Shown: in pieces, positions 42,466-53,544 of the stretch
Numbering within the stretch: the stretch's first letter is position 1
Layout: the number at the start of each line of letters is the position of its first letter
Assembly (NCBI RefSeq): GCF_949987535.1
Contig: NC_080080.1
Coordinates: 64,323,006-64,387,005 of the forward strand
Origin: Balaenoptera acutorostrata
Taxonomy: Eukaryota; Chordata; Mammalia; Artiodactyla; Balaenopteridae
Direction: 5' to 3'
DNA: 64,000 nucleotides
Notes under the pieces: model-generated
Database searches by the model: none
What the model was told of the DNA's origin: nothing
What the model saw: only the letters and a program-made list of their open reading frames with translations
Translations under genes and position numbers: made by a program

Positions 42466-43321
42466 AATCACATCTATTCTTGCTCACAGTTGTTAGGGAA
42501 CAAAGATCCTCAGACAGTACTCTTCTGAGAGAGATGAAGAGGTGTGTCTGGGTAGAGGGCAAAACATATAAAAGCTTGATCAGGGACAATCAGAAGCTGA
42601 GATGCTCACAGACTTACATTGCCTTATAATTTCCCTTTAAAAATTCAAAGATGACCACTTTTTTTTCCCTCTGAGCAAACTATCCCACTTAAACAGTCAT
42701 GAGTTAACCACATTAACTTACTTTTAACAAAAAGAAGAAGAAATGGCTTCTGTCTCATACATTTCAGCTGTCTTGTACCCAGTGGGTTGTCAACTTGAAG
42801 GATTTCTTTTACATTCCTAATATTCCACTATTCTCTGTGAACAAAAATCTAATTTAAAATGGAAAGTGAGGGTTTGGGTTCATGTCTAATTTTTGACTCA
42901 CTCTCTATGCTCTAAGAACATAAAACACCCAAGATAAAATTAGAAAGTAATAGAATTCTTTAAGAGGGTAAATCATGTTTTAGGTTCTCCTGTTTCATCA
43001 AGCCATGGCCTTTAGAGATGATCCAGTCCAAACCTCTCACTTGGCAGGTGACGATGATAAAGCCTGAGGTCAGATGCGTGATAGATCCAGGTCTGGGATC
43101 AATGTTTCCTGGCTTCCATCAGCAAACCAGCTAGAGCGAGGGGTCTGTGCACCTGGACTAGTCCAGTGACAGAGAACTCTGCCCACCTGGTCATGACCCA
43201 GTCATGATCTGAAGCCCACCCAGTGGCCGACAGGCACTGGCCAGACCCTGGAGCTGTCACAGCAGTACAAGCAGTAGTGATTGGTGACAGACAAAGGCCA
43301 CTGACATAAAAAAGAAGCCTG
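42466..43321. other. No recognised feature
   Basis: Unassigned. A stretch near 43020-43120 may be a worn antisense MIR. Confidence 0.35.
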
Positions 43322-44098
43322 AAAAACAAACAATCCAATTGAAAAATGGGCAGAAGATCTGCACAGACATTTTTCTACAGAAGACATACAGATTGCCAAC
43401 AGGTACATGAAAAGATGCTCAACCCCATCAATCAAAGGGAAAAGCAAATCAAAACCACAATGAGATATCACCTCAGATCTGTTGGAAGGGCTATTACCAA
43501 AATGACAAAAAATAACAAGTATGTTGGAGAGAATGTAGAAAAATGGGAACCCTTGTGCCCTGTTGATGGGAATGTAAATTGGTGCAGCTTCTATAGAAAA
43601 CAGTATGGAGGGTCCTCAAAAAATTAAAAATAGAGCTACTGTATGATCCAGCAATTTCACTTCTGGGTATTTATCCGAAGAAAACAAAAATACTAACTTG
43701 AAAAGATATATGATCCCCAATGTTCATGACAGCACTATTTACAATAAATACTCAAGACATGGAAACAGTCTAAGTGTCTGTCAATGAATGAATGGATAAA
43801 GAAGATGTAAGATATATATATGCACACACACACACATATATGTATACAATGGAATATTATTTTTCTATAACAAAGAAGGAAATCTTGCCGTTTGTGAAAA
43901 CATGGATGGACTTGGAGGGCATTATGCTAAGTGAAATAAGTCAGACAGAGAAAGCCAAATACGATAGATATGATCTCTCTTATATGTGGAATCTAAACAA
44001 AAACAAAAACCAAGCTTATAGATACATTGAGCAGATTGCTAGTTACCAGAGGCCGGGGGTGGAGGGTAAAAGAAATGGGTGAAGGGGGTCAAAAGTTA

Positions 44099-44115
<17 letters not shown>
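43322..44115 (+). mobile_element. L1 ORF2 end and partial 3' UTR
   Basis: ACAATCCAATTGAAAAATGG, ACATGAAAAGATGCTCAACC, CACAATGAGATATCACCTCA and ATCCAGCAATTTCACTTCTG are in ORF2 order, followed by AGTGAAATAAGTCAGACAGA and a short 3' part. A CA/TA run (43811-43845) interrupts it. Broken by stops. Confidence 0.82.

Positions 44116-44145
<30 letters not shown>
44100..44145. repeat. A-run followed by (TA)n
   Basis: A17 or so followed by about 14 TA units at the L1 end. Confidence 0.95.
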
Positions 44146-44149
<4 letters not shown>

Positions 44150-44244
44150 ATGAAGATAAAAAAAAAAGCAGCCTAGAGGCTCTGATTTCCACTCTAAAGC
44201 GCTGGAAATGTCCATCTTCGAGTGGTTTATAAAAGAAAACATGG

Positions 44245-44625
44245 GACTTCCCTGGTGGTCCAGTGGTTAAGAATCCGTCTTCCAATGCAAGGGACGTGGG
44301 TTCGATCCCTGGTCAGGGAAATAAAATCCCACATGCCACGGGGAAACTAAGCCCACATGCCGCAACTACTGAGCCTGCACGCTCTGGGGCCCGCACGTCA
44401 CAACTAGAGAGCCCACCCACCGCAACTACCGAGCCCGCGCTCTCTGGAGCCTGTGCACCGCAACGAAGAGCCCGTGCACCACAACAAAAACATCCCACAT
44501 GCCACAGTGAAGATCCCGCGTGCCGCAACTAAGACCTGACACAGCCAAATAAATAAATAAATATAAAATTATTAAAAAAAGAAGAAACTGTCAATATAGT
44601 GTGATTACTATAATATATTATTAAA
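44245..44625 (+). mobile_element. CHR-type SINE with 42-nt extra tail segment
   Basis: Head with GTCCAGTGGTTAAGAATCCG and B box GGTTCGATCCC. Tail AAATAAATAAATAAATATAA, an A7 run, then a 42-nt segment (44581-44622) and another A7. The 14-bp duplication AAAAGAAAACATGG (44231-44244, 44626-44639) encloses everything. The segment holds a perfect TATAGT/ACTATA stem with a GTGATT loop. Confidence 0.97.
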
Positions 44626-44644
44626 AAAAGAAAACATGGAAGAG

Positions 44645-44849
44645 GGAGGTTAAGGAAGATAAATAATATTTACGGTAAACCTACCGTGTTCCAAGTTCTC
44701 TCATCTTACCTGAGTACTGTACTCTTGTTGGAACACACTGCGGCTCTTGTGTAAAGGAGCAGAATTTTGAGTGAGTCCACATCTCAACTTCTATTAGTTT
44801 AACTAAATAAGTATAATGCCAATGTCCGTTTATTTCTTTTTTTTAATTA
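44645..44849. other. No recognised feature
   Basis: Short spacer. Confidence 0.35.
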
Positions 44850-46740
44850 ATTTAAAATTTTTTATTTACAGATCATTTAAAATAAATTTTTAATTTCAGA
44901 ATTTAGTTTTAAATTTACAGAAAATTTGCAGGAATGGTTAAATTCTTGTATACCTAGATTAACCAATTTTTAATATTTTACTAATTTGCTTTATAATTCT
45001 CTCTGCATATATGTGTGTATGTGTACATATATAAAATGTTTGTGCATATATATTTTTTCTTCTAAACCACTCAAGAGTAGATTATATACACCATGCCCCT
45101 TTACCCTTTATAAACAAGGATATTCTCTTACATAAACATAGTATAATTATTAAAATCAAGAAATTTAATAAGGAATTTGAATTTAATATGTAGTCCACAT
45201 TTCATCTCAATTGTCCTAATAATTTCCTTTATAAACAATTTTTGTCTGGGCCAGGATCCAATGAAGGATTACTTATTTCATTTAGATGCCATGTCTCAGC
45301 CTTTCTTTGTCTTTCATGACCTGGGCATTTTGGAAGAAAACAGTTATGTTATACAATAATCTTCAATTTGTGTTTCTTTAATGTGTCCTCATGATAAGTT
45401 CATTGCATTTTGCCTGCAATGCTACATGAATGGCATTGTGTCCTTTTCAAGGAGTTCCATCGGGAGACACATTATGTCCACTTACACTTTACTGGTGATG
45501 TCAACTGTGACTGCTTTGTGAAGGTGTTTTCTCGTTTCTCCACTGGATAGTTATTACTTTTCCTGTTGTAATTAATAAGTAACGGTGGAGGGTACTTTGG
45601 GTAAACACTTCGTTTCTCTTCAGACTTTCCCTTCCTAGATGTAGCATCCATTGATGATGCTTTTTTTTTTTTCATTGATGATCCTTGCTGGAATAAAACT
45701 TTACTGTGATGGTTAAAATATGGTTATTTTGTAACTCCATTATTCCTTCTAACTTCATTACTAGTTGGCGTTCTACTGTAGAAAGAACACTCCCTTCTCT
45801 CCTATTTATTTATTCTTTTATTTATTACTTGTACACCTCTAAAGACTCTTCATATTTTAATAGATAATAATCTATTGCTGTTCTTATATATTTTGATGCA
45901 CTAAATGACCTGGTTTTGGACAGTGAACGTTTCAAGCCGGCTTTTGAGTGTTTTTGACATGACACTCTTTTTTTTCTTGTTAGCACTTCCTTACTGTCTG
46001 GAACAATATGATGATTTGGGCTCATCTTGGACCTTCCCTACCCCAAGCTTGAGTCACCCATTGCTTAAAGAGTACCAATTCCTATTAGTGGGTTAGTAGG
46101 GAATGGTATCATATGCGCTAAATTTGTGCTGGAGTGTCCTTGCTCCTAAGCCCCTTCAATGAAAACTTAGGAAAGATGTTAGAAATCATAAGTTTAACCA
46201 ATACCAATTCCAGGACCGGTTTACAGGGTTCTTCTTTACCTCCCCACTGTCCATATTTATATCTCCTTCCTTATATAGTGGGAAACCTAGCTCCCAACAA
46301 ATTAATATATTTATTCCTTTGATCAATCCTATAATATATAAAGTAGGTTTAGAATTGCTATTCCCACACTACTGTGGAAAAAAACTACTAAGAAGAATTC
46401 AAGATTTGTTTGCACCTTTTTTTTTTTCTTTAGACAGGATATATAGACAAATTACTATATTCAGAAGTTACTTAGTTCTTTTTCTTCCTATTTCAATGTG
46501 GTCATGATGTTCATTTTAAAACATAGTTGGGCTTATATGCTTCTATTTACCTTCAATTTTAGGGTTTTTATTCTTCATCCCTGTTGATGTATTTTCATTT
46601 TGAAATACCTAGAACATTAACATAACTCTAAAAGTGAAAATTATATTAAAAGGTGTAGTCAGAGAAATGTTACTCCTACCTCTATAGTTTCTGTGCCTCC
46701 TCTATACACACTCTTTGTAGGTAACCAATTTTACTAGATT
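44850..46740 (-). mobile_element. L1M 3' UTR, long antisense block
   Basis: AACCAATTTTTAATATTTTA, CAGCCTTTCTTTGTCTTTCA, ACTTTACTGGTGATGTCAAC, TTTCTCCACTGGATAGTTAT, AGCATCCATTGATGATGC and TTGGGCTCATCTTGGACCTT are successive blocks of an antisense L1M 3' UTR. Coding sequence is absent. Confidence 0.78.
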
Positions 46741-47330
46741 TGGGTTTGTGAAAATAAACAGATACATGCATTTAAAAAAATTTCTTCTTCTCTCTTACAC
46801 AAAGGTAGCATACTCTACATACACTTTTGCAACTTGCTTTTTTCACTTAATATACCCTGGAAATCATTTCCTATCAGTTCACAGAGATCTCTCTCATGGA
46901 ACTCCATCATGAGTATATACCAACATTTATTCAACCAGTCTTCCAACATTTATTCAACCAGTTTGGCCATAGAAGTAGTTTCCAGTATTTTGCAATTGCA
47001 AATAATGGTGCAGTGAATCACCTTGTGAATTTATCCTCATATTGTTTGAGGTACATGTTCATGTTGAATTTCCAGAAGTAGATAGCTGGGTTTGTTAGAT
47101 ATTGCCAAATTCCCCTTTGTAAGCCTGGTACCATTTGCCTTCCAAGAATCAACAAACGTTTCCTCCTAACCTCACCAACAGAATATATTATGAAGCTATT
47201 GAATGTTTGCCAATCTGAAGAAAGAAAAATGGTATTTCAATGGAGTTTTAATTTCAGTTTTCCTTATGAGAATGAATGTCATTTTATATGTTTAGAGGCT
47301 ATTTTTATATAAATAATTCATGAATTGATT
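46741..47330 (-). mobile_element. Old L1 ORF2 end (antisense)
   Basis: ACTTGCTTTTTTCACTTAAT, ATTTATTCAACCAGTTTGGC, AATTGCAAATAATGGTGCAG and AGATATTGCCAAATTCCCCT are complements of an old L1 ORF2 C-terminus. A 25-bp phrase around TCTTCCAACATTTATTCAAC is locally repeated near 46920-46965. Confidence 0.7.
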
Positions 47331-47694
47331 CGTAAAAACTTGAAGCACCCTTTTAACCATCACCCACAATCTGGACCCATTTTCCCTTGCCCAAGGGTAA
47401 CTACTGTGATCAATTTTGTGTATATCCTTCCAATTTTTACCTACTGTCTTTATATATGAATATATGTCCCTGTAGAAAGTACACTGTATACTTTGGTAGG
47501 TTTTGATTTTTTCTTTTGCTTTTCTCAATGTATGATATAGTACATGTCTATCTGCAGCTTAACTATTCTTTTACAAAGAAGTAAAGCACTTTAATACTCA
47601 GTGTTTCCAATGTTTTAAATTACAGTATACTAAATAAATACTAGTTTTACTATTTTTCCATTTCCCTATACATCTACAAACAACAGAATTTTTA
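47331..47694 (-). mobile_element. Old L1 3' fragment (antisense, tentative)
   Basis: CCCAAGGGTAACTACTGTGA and ATGTCCCTGTAGAAAGTACA are L1-like antisense wording. Boundaries are uncertain. Confidence 0.4.
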
Positions 47695-48421
47695 ATGTTT
47701 TGGCAAAAAATTTTACTGTGGTCTAAAACACATAAAATCTACCATCTTAACCACTTTTAAGAATACAGTTGAGTATATTCACATTGTTGTGAAACAGATC
47801 TCCAGAACTTTTTTCATCTTACACATCTGAAACTCTACACATTAAACAACAACTCTCCTTTTCCCTTTGTCATACTCCTGGTAACCACCACTCAACTTTC
47901 TGGTTTTTGATTGCTTTAGATACCTCATATAAATGGAATCAAACAGTATTTGTCTTTCTGTGACTAGTTTATTTCTCATAGCACATCCTCCAGACTCTTT
48001 TGTGTTGTAGCATTTGGCAGGATTTCCTTCCTTTTTAAGGCTGAATCATATTCCCTTGTATGTATACACCACCTTTTGTTTATCCATTCATCCACTGATG
48101 GACACTTGAGTTGCTTCCCCCTCTTGGCTATTATGAATAATGTTGCTATGAACATAGGTGTGCAAATATTTCTTTAAGACCCTGCTTTCAATTCTTTTGT
48201 ATAGATACCCAGAAGTGGAATTGCTGGATTACATGGTAGTTCTATTTTTAATTTTTTTAGGAACCCCCTTACTTTTTTCCATAGTAGTAGTATCATTTTA
48301 CAATCCCACCAATAGTGCAGTAGTGTTCCAATTTCTCCACATCCACAAATAACTTCACAAATAACACTTGCTATTTTTTGGGTTTTCTGATAGTAGCCAT
48401 CCTCATGGGTGTGAGGTGTCA
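47695..48421 (-). mobile_element. L1 3' UTR and ORF2 end (antisense), part 1
   Basis: ATCTACCATCTTAACCACTT, GATACCCAGAAGTGGAATTG, CTGGATTACATGGTAGTTCT and CTCATGGGTGTGAGGTGTCA are complements of ORF2. The element continues at 48591 and 49567, split by SINEs. Confidence 0.85.
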
Positions 48422-48432
48422 TCTCATTGTGG

Positions 48433-48579
48433 GTTTTTTTTTTGGTTTGTTTTGTTTGTTTGTTTGTTCTGTTGTTGTTTTTTTTGGCCACACCACACAG
48501 CTTGCAGGACCAGGGATTGAACCGGGCCCTCGGCAGTGAAAGTGCAGAATCCTAATCATTGGATGACCAGGGAATTCCC
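48433..48579 (-). mobile_element. Short CHR/Bov-tA-like SINE (antisense)
   Basis: A T/G-rich tail with TTTG units, GGCCACACCACACAGCTTGC and a head complement ending GGGAATTCCC. The duplication TCTCATTGTGG lies at 48422-48432 and 48580-48590. Confidence 0.95.
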
Positions 48580-48590
48580 TCTCATTGTGG

Positions 48591-49345
48591 TTTTGACTTG
48601 TATTTCTCTGATGTAATGATATTGAGCATCTTTTCATATGCTTCTTGGCAATTTGTATATCACCTTTGGAGAAATGTCTATTAAATAAAATCCTTTGCCC
48701 ATTTTTAAATCAGATTATTGGATTTTTTGTTGTTGAGTTGTAGGAGTTCTTTGTATATTCTGACTATTAACCCCTTATCATGGGGAAATAGTTTCTCCCA
48801 TCCATAGGGTGCCTTTTCACCCTGTTGATTGTGTCTTTTTGCGCACAGAAGTTTTTAAGGTTGTTGTAGTCCCATTTTCTATTATTGCTTTTGTTGCTTA
48901 TGCTTTTGGCATCTTATCCAAAAAATCATTGCCAAGTCCAAAGTCATGAAACTTTGCCCCTATGTTTTCTTCTGGGAGTTTTATAGTTTTAGGTTTTACA
49001 TTTAGTTCTTTAATCTATTTTGAATTAATTTATGTCTATGGTGTAAGGCAAGGGTCCAACTTCACTCTTGTACATGTGGATATTCTGTTCTTTCCCCATT
49101 GAGTGGTCTTGGCACACTTGTTGAAGGTCATTTGACCATATAGACAAAGATTTATTTTGGGGATCTCTATTCTGTTCCATTGGTTTATTTATGTCTTTAT
49201 GCCAGTACTACACTGTTTTTACTACTGTAGCTTTGTAATATGTTTTGAAATAAGAAAGTGTTAGTCCTCCAACTTTGTCCTTTTTCAAAACTGTTTTGGC
49301 TATTCAGGGTCCCTTGATATGCCATATGAATTTTAGGATGAATTT
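48591..49345 (-). mobile_element. L1 ORF2 (antisense), part 2
   Basis: GTATTTCTCTGATGTAATGA, TGTTGTTGAGTTGTAGGAGT, GGTTTTACATTTAGTTCTTT, TACATGTGGATATTCTGTTC and AAAACTGTTTTGGCTATTCA are successive antisense ORF2 blocks. Confidence 0.88.
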
Positions 49346-49363
49346 TGCAGCTTAACTTTTTAA

Positions 49364-49548
49364 AAAATATTTATTTATTTGTTTGTTTGCACCAGGTCTT
49401 AGTTGCAGCTCCCGGCCTCCTTAGTTGTGGCATGCGAACTCTTAGTTGCAGCATGAATGTGGGATCTAGCTCCCTGACCAGGGATCAAACGCAGGCCCCT
49501 TGCATTGGGAGCATGCAGTCTTATCCACTGCACCACCAGGGAAGTCCC
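49364..49548 (-). mobile_element. CHR-type SINE (antisense)
   Basis: TTTATTTATTTGTTTGTTTG tail complement, TTAGTTGTGGCATGCGAACT modules and a head complement GGGAAGTCCC. An 18-bp exact duplication starting TGCAGCTTAAC lies at 49346-49363 and 49549-49566. Confidence 0.97.
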
Positions 49549-49584
49549 TGCAGCTTAACTTTTTAACTCAATAATATTCCTTGG

Positions 49585-49924
49585 GGCTTCCCTGGTGGCG
49601 CAGTGGTTGAGAGTCTGCCTGCTAATGCAGGGGACACGGGTTCGAGCCCTGGTCTGGGAAGATCCCACATGCCGCGGAGCAACTAGGCCCGTGAGCCACA
49701 ATTACTGAGCCTGCGCGTCTGGAGCCTGTGCTCCGCAAGAAGTAGAGGCCGCGATAGTGAGAGGCCCGCGCACCGCGATGAAGAGTGGCCCCCGCTTGCC
49801 ACAGCTAGAGAAAGCCCTCGCACAGAAACGAAGACCCAACACAGCCATAAATAAATAAATAAATAAATAAAATTAAAAAAAAAAATTAAAAAAAAAAAAA
49901 AAAAACAAGCCCTTTAAAAAAAAA
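49585..49924 (+). mobile_element. CHR-type SINE with a 10-nt extra tail segment
   Basis: Long-form copy. The tail runs AATAAATAAATAAATAAAAT, A-runs broken by TT, then CAAGCCCTTT (49906-49915) and a final A-run. The duplication ATAATATTCCTTGG (49571-49584, 49925-49938) is exact. It landed only 18 bp from the previous SINE. Confidence 0.97.
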
Positions 49925-49938
49925 ATAATATTCCTTGG

Positions 49939-50067
49939 AGATTTATCCATATTAGTACATGTACATCTACATCTATCTCATTCCTTTAAAATGCTGTATA
50001 ATGTGTATTAATGATATCATGATTTACTTTGAAAATTATCCATAATGACTGTTTCCAGTTGAACCCC
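49939..50067 (-). mobile_element. L1 (antisense) remnant (tentative)
   Basis: TTATCCATATTAGTACATGT and TAAAATGCTGTATAATGTG are antisense L1-like and continue the block left of the SINEs. Confidence 0.45.
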
Positions 50068-50135
50068 ATGGCCCAGGTTCAATCCCTGGTTGTGGAACTG
50101 AGATCCCACAGGCCACGCGGCGTGGCCAAAACAAA
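50068..50135 (+). mobile_element. Short SINE fragment, 5'-truncated
   Basis: GGCCCAGGTTCAATCCCTGG to GCGGCGTGGCCAAAACAAAA, the B box and tail of the short tRNA-Glu SINE. The head is missing. Confidence 0.88.
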
Positions 50136-50189
50136 AATCTAAGATACCTATAATCCCACCAAAATGATAGGCAACGTAACACAGATTTT

Positions 50190-50380
50190 GGAGATTTACA
50201 ATATGGAGATTAAATCCTAGATCTTCCACTTACTAACTGTGTAACTCTAGGCAAGTTACTTAACTTCACTAAACTTAATTCCCTCACCTAAAAAATGAAG
50301 ATAATAATAATATCTACCTCTTGGAGACTTGTGAGAATTAAATAATACTTTGTATAATGTTTAGTACTATATTCTACATC
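50190..50380 (+). mobile_element. MIR SINE
   Basis: CTTACTAACTGTGTAACTCT, GGCAAGTTACTTAACTTCAC, CTAAAAAATGAAGATAATAA and CTTGTGAGAATTAAATAATA are in MIR order. Confidence 0.72.
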
Positions 50381-50394
50381 TATACTATATCCTA

Positions 50395-50790
50395 TACTAT
50401 AGATTCTCTAAGGAAATGGGTAACTAAATCATGGTATATCCAAACAATAGAAATTTACACAGTCATTAAAAATGAGGTAGATCTATATGTTCTGACTTGG
50501 AAATATTTCCCAGATTCAAAATAAAAAACAACATGCAGTAATTTCATGTTTAAAAATGTGCATGTTTATATACATGTGTATAAAAATGGCATGTATAGTG
50601 TGACATACGTATGAAACAAAGGTCTGAAAATTTACATACTAAACTGTAAAAATGGTTTTGGGGAAGCAGTGTAGAGAAAGAAATGAAAAGAGAAGTTCTA
50701 CTTGTTGCTTTTTGCATTTACAAACTGTGTGAAACTGTTACAGTGCAATGCACTATTTGGTAATTAAGAGGCCAACAAATTTTTTTTTTA
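50395..50790 (+). mobile_element. Old L1 3' end (tentative)
   Basis: ATGGTATATCCAAACAATAG, AAAATGAGGTAGATCTATAT and TTTTTGCATTTACAAACTGT recall the 3' ends of very old L1 families. Confidence 0.45.
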
Positions 50791-51553
50791 TCTAAAGAGA
50801 AATTCTAATTGTAAAAAAACCCAAAAATTTAATTAAAGAATTACTTTACAGAACCTTCCACCTGTTGTTTTTTGAAACTTGAAAACACCATATGAAGAAC
50901 AATTTTAAAGTAAATATAGCAAATAGGTCATTTAAAACCTTCTGAATGGGCTCATCTTGAAGTAATATCACAAAAGGTTTACTTTAAAGCAGCTCTGCAG
51001 GAAGACTTGCGAGATTGACCTGAATCTTCTGACCTCAAGGGATCAACCTTGGATAGAATAACCACCTGCTAGGTCTCTCCTGGCTTTTGTTAATCTGGGC
51101 CTTCTGGCTCATTTGAAAATTGGCCACCCCAGCTCTCCTTATGAGGCACAGCAATCCATGTAAATCTCTTAGCCTCAGCTGCCCAGGGCCACACAAGTAA
51201 ACCACTACAACCACTGTCTTTTCTTAATTCCTAAAGGAAATCAATGGTGAGGGAAAGACTACTTCCACAAACCATGGGGTTTTCCATGATACGCTTATGA
51301 TGCTGCCATAAACTGATCTAAATAAAAGAATTGCTATTTTCAGGATTTCCTTGAATTAAGTTTGTAGATCAAGAAGAAGCTTCTAAAAACAATTATATTT
51401 ATTCACTGGATTATTTATTCAATGAGCAAATATGCTGAAAACCCTAAAATGACTCCAAGAGACAGAATAAAAAGTCAACATCTAAGCAATATTTTTATAA
51501 GTCATTTACTCTTTATGGGCAATGAAGGAGCAGTAATAAACAAGAATTAAAAG
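50791..51553. other. No recognised feature
   Basis: About 760 bp of unassigned sequence. Nothing coding. Confidence 0.4.
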
Positions 51554-51564
51554 AGTGATGTCTG

Positions 51565-51809
51565 CTACCAAAGGTAAAATAGATAGCTAGTGGGAAGCAG
51601 CCACATAGCACAGGGAGATCAGGTCGGTGCTTTGTGACCACCTAGAGGGGTGGGATAGGGAGGGTGGGAGGGAGGGAGATGCAAGAGGGAGGGGATATGG
51701 GGATGTATGTATATGTATAACTGATTCACTTTGTTATAAAGCAGAAACTAACACACCATTGTAAAGCAGTTACACTCCAATAAAGATGTTAAAAAGAGAG
51801 AAAAAAAAA
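51565..51809 (+). mobile_element. Young L1 3' UTR, second 3' UTR type
   Basis: GGGAAGCAGCCACATAGCAC, GGTGCTTTGTGACCACCTAG, a G-rich GGGAGGGTGGGAGGGAGGGA tract and CCAATAAAGATGTTAAAAAG. Duplication AGTGATGTCTG at 51554-51564 and 51810-51820. This 3' UTR differs from that at 7535, 17753 and 40004. Confidence 0.93.
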
Positions 51810-51820
51810 AGTGATGTCTG

Positions 51821-52290
51821 ATAACTTTATAAAAGTGTCTTTTAAATGGTGTTGTTAACGGAAAGGTGCCATCTGGGTCACAGATACAGTGAAGAACTGT
51901 TTGGTCCATTCAGACCAGGGCCAGCTAGATGGTTCCTGGGTCCTCAAGGTGCCGTATCAGTCCTAGATGAGAGAGCAATCAGCTTCTATCTGATTTAAGT
52001 CACTGTTATATAGGGTCTTTGTCCCAGGAGCCAAGCTTGCATCCCAACTAATACTGATGAAGTCTGATTCACTGAAAACATTGAGGGTTTTTTCCTTCTG
52101 TAAAACAGAGAATTGTGCTCCCAGAACACGGCAATCTCACCAAGACATTACAACCCAAAGTCCTTTCTCTGGGCGTTTCTCTCCAAAGTCATCAGCCATG
52201 CTGCAAGAGAGGCTTGTAAATGAGCTGTCAGTAAAATCAAAGTGGTTCCCCAGCATCCATAAATCAAACTGAAAGGCAGCTAATGAGAAA
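51821..52290. other. No recognised feature
   Basis: Unassigned spacer. Confidence 0.4.
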
Positions 52291-52294
52291 TTAC

Positions 52295-52359
<65 letters not shown>

Positions 52360-52375
52360 CATATATATATATATA
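52291..52375. repeat. (TA)n(TG)n(TA)n microsatellite
   Basis: A run of about 24 TG units flanked on both sides by TA/ATAC runs. Likely length-variable between individuals, and alternating purine-pyrimidine sequence of this kind can adopt Z-DNA. Confidence 0.97.
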
Positions 52376-52824
52376 AAATAAAATCCTTCACTAGTCCATT
52401 AAAATCAGCTCCACTGTCAGATTGTCCTATTTATGTTTGGGGAATTCTCCCCTGTCACACAAGCTTGAAAACTCAGTGGTCTTTGAATTCTTCTCCTTAT
52501 GCCCTTATAATAAGCAGTTGCTGCATATGTTAAGACTGTGTTTGGCTGCATGTAAGAGGAACCCAACTAAAGTGGCTTAACTGAATAGGGGTATATTTTC
52601 CCTCAAAACCAGAAGACAGGAGTGGGCAGTCTAGAGCTGGTATGACATCCAACTCCATAACAATTATCAGAAACTCAGGCTCCTAGTTTTCAGCTGCATG
52701 GATCTTAGCAGGTGACTTTCATAGAGCTTGAAAGACGGTGCTTCTTATCCGACACCTTCTGTGTTTGTCTTAGCCTAGGAAACAGAGACTGGGGCAAGAT
52801 AGATAGAAGTGCTCCTGCTTTATT
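52376..52824. repeat. Unnamed old repeat, family C, copy 1 (tentative)
   Basis: CCAACTAAAGTGGCTTAACT and CTCAGGCTCCTAGTTTTCAG near 52560-52720 resemble the layout of 55840-56330. Family not named. Confidence 0.3.
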
Positions 52825-53420
52825 GGGTTTTATAATCCCAGGGCATAGAACAATAAACAAAACAAGATTCCTGCCCTCAGGGAGTACATTTTAGTGGCAG
52901 AATCACACAATAAACAAATAAATAGATATATTGTGTAAACTAGAGAAGACAGCAGAAAGTAAGTTCTATTTTATATAGACTGACCAGGGAAGGACTCTCT
53001 GAAGAAGTTATATTTGAGCAGAAAATTGAATGGAAAGAATGAATAAATTATGTAAATATCTGGAAGACATTCCATGCTCAGGGAAGGATGATTGCAAAAA
53101 TCAGAGATAAAAATGTGTTAAACATTTTGGAGGAAAAGGAAGGAGATAGTGTGGCCAGAACCAAATGAAAGATGCCAACAGAAGTAGGCCATGAAGTTGG
53201 AAGGGTGGACTTTGGGGACCAGAAGATATCAGGTCTTATGGGCCAAATGGTAGGATTTCATTCTAAGGATGATTAGATGGGCCATTGGAGGGTTTGGGGA
53301 ATGAGAGACAAGAGTAGAAGAGTAGATGTCAGTTACGAGGGCAATTGCAGTGGTCCAGGAGAGAGGATGTGATGGATGTGGTGAGATAAACACAGAGGTC
53401 AAGAAGGAGCAGGGCTCCCG
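52825..53420 (-). mobile_element. L2 fragment (antisense)
   Basis: AAGATTCCTGCCCTCAGGGA, GACCAGGGAAGGACTCTCTG, TTGAGCAGAAAATTGAATGG, AGGTCTTATGGGCCAAATGG and GGGCAATTGCAGTGGTCCAG are successive complements of the L2 3' half. Confidence 0.75.
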
Positions 53421-53544
53421 CTCAGGGTTGGGGGTCAGGAGTAGGACAGCCCAGCAATGCAGCGCTGTCCCCTGCCTCACCTCCGACAACTCTCTCTCTC
53501 TCTCACTTTCTAACTCCCAGCTATACCTGAAAAGAAGAGGAGAA

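Noticed and set aside
44581..44622. Relationship between the 42-nt tail segments at 13745 and 44581
   Set aside because: Equal length and a shared GAAACTGT word are suggestive, but position-by-position identity is low, so common descent is not claimed.
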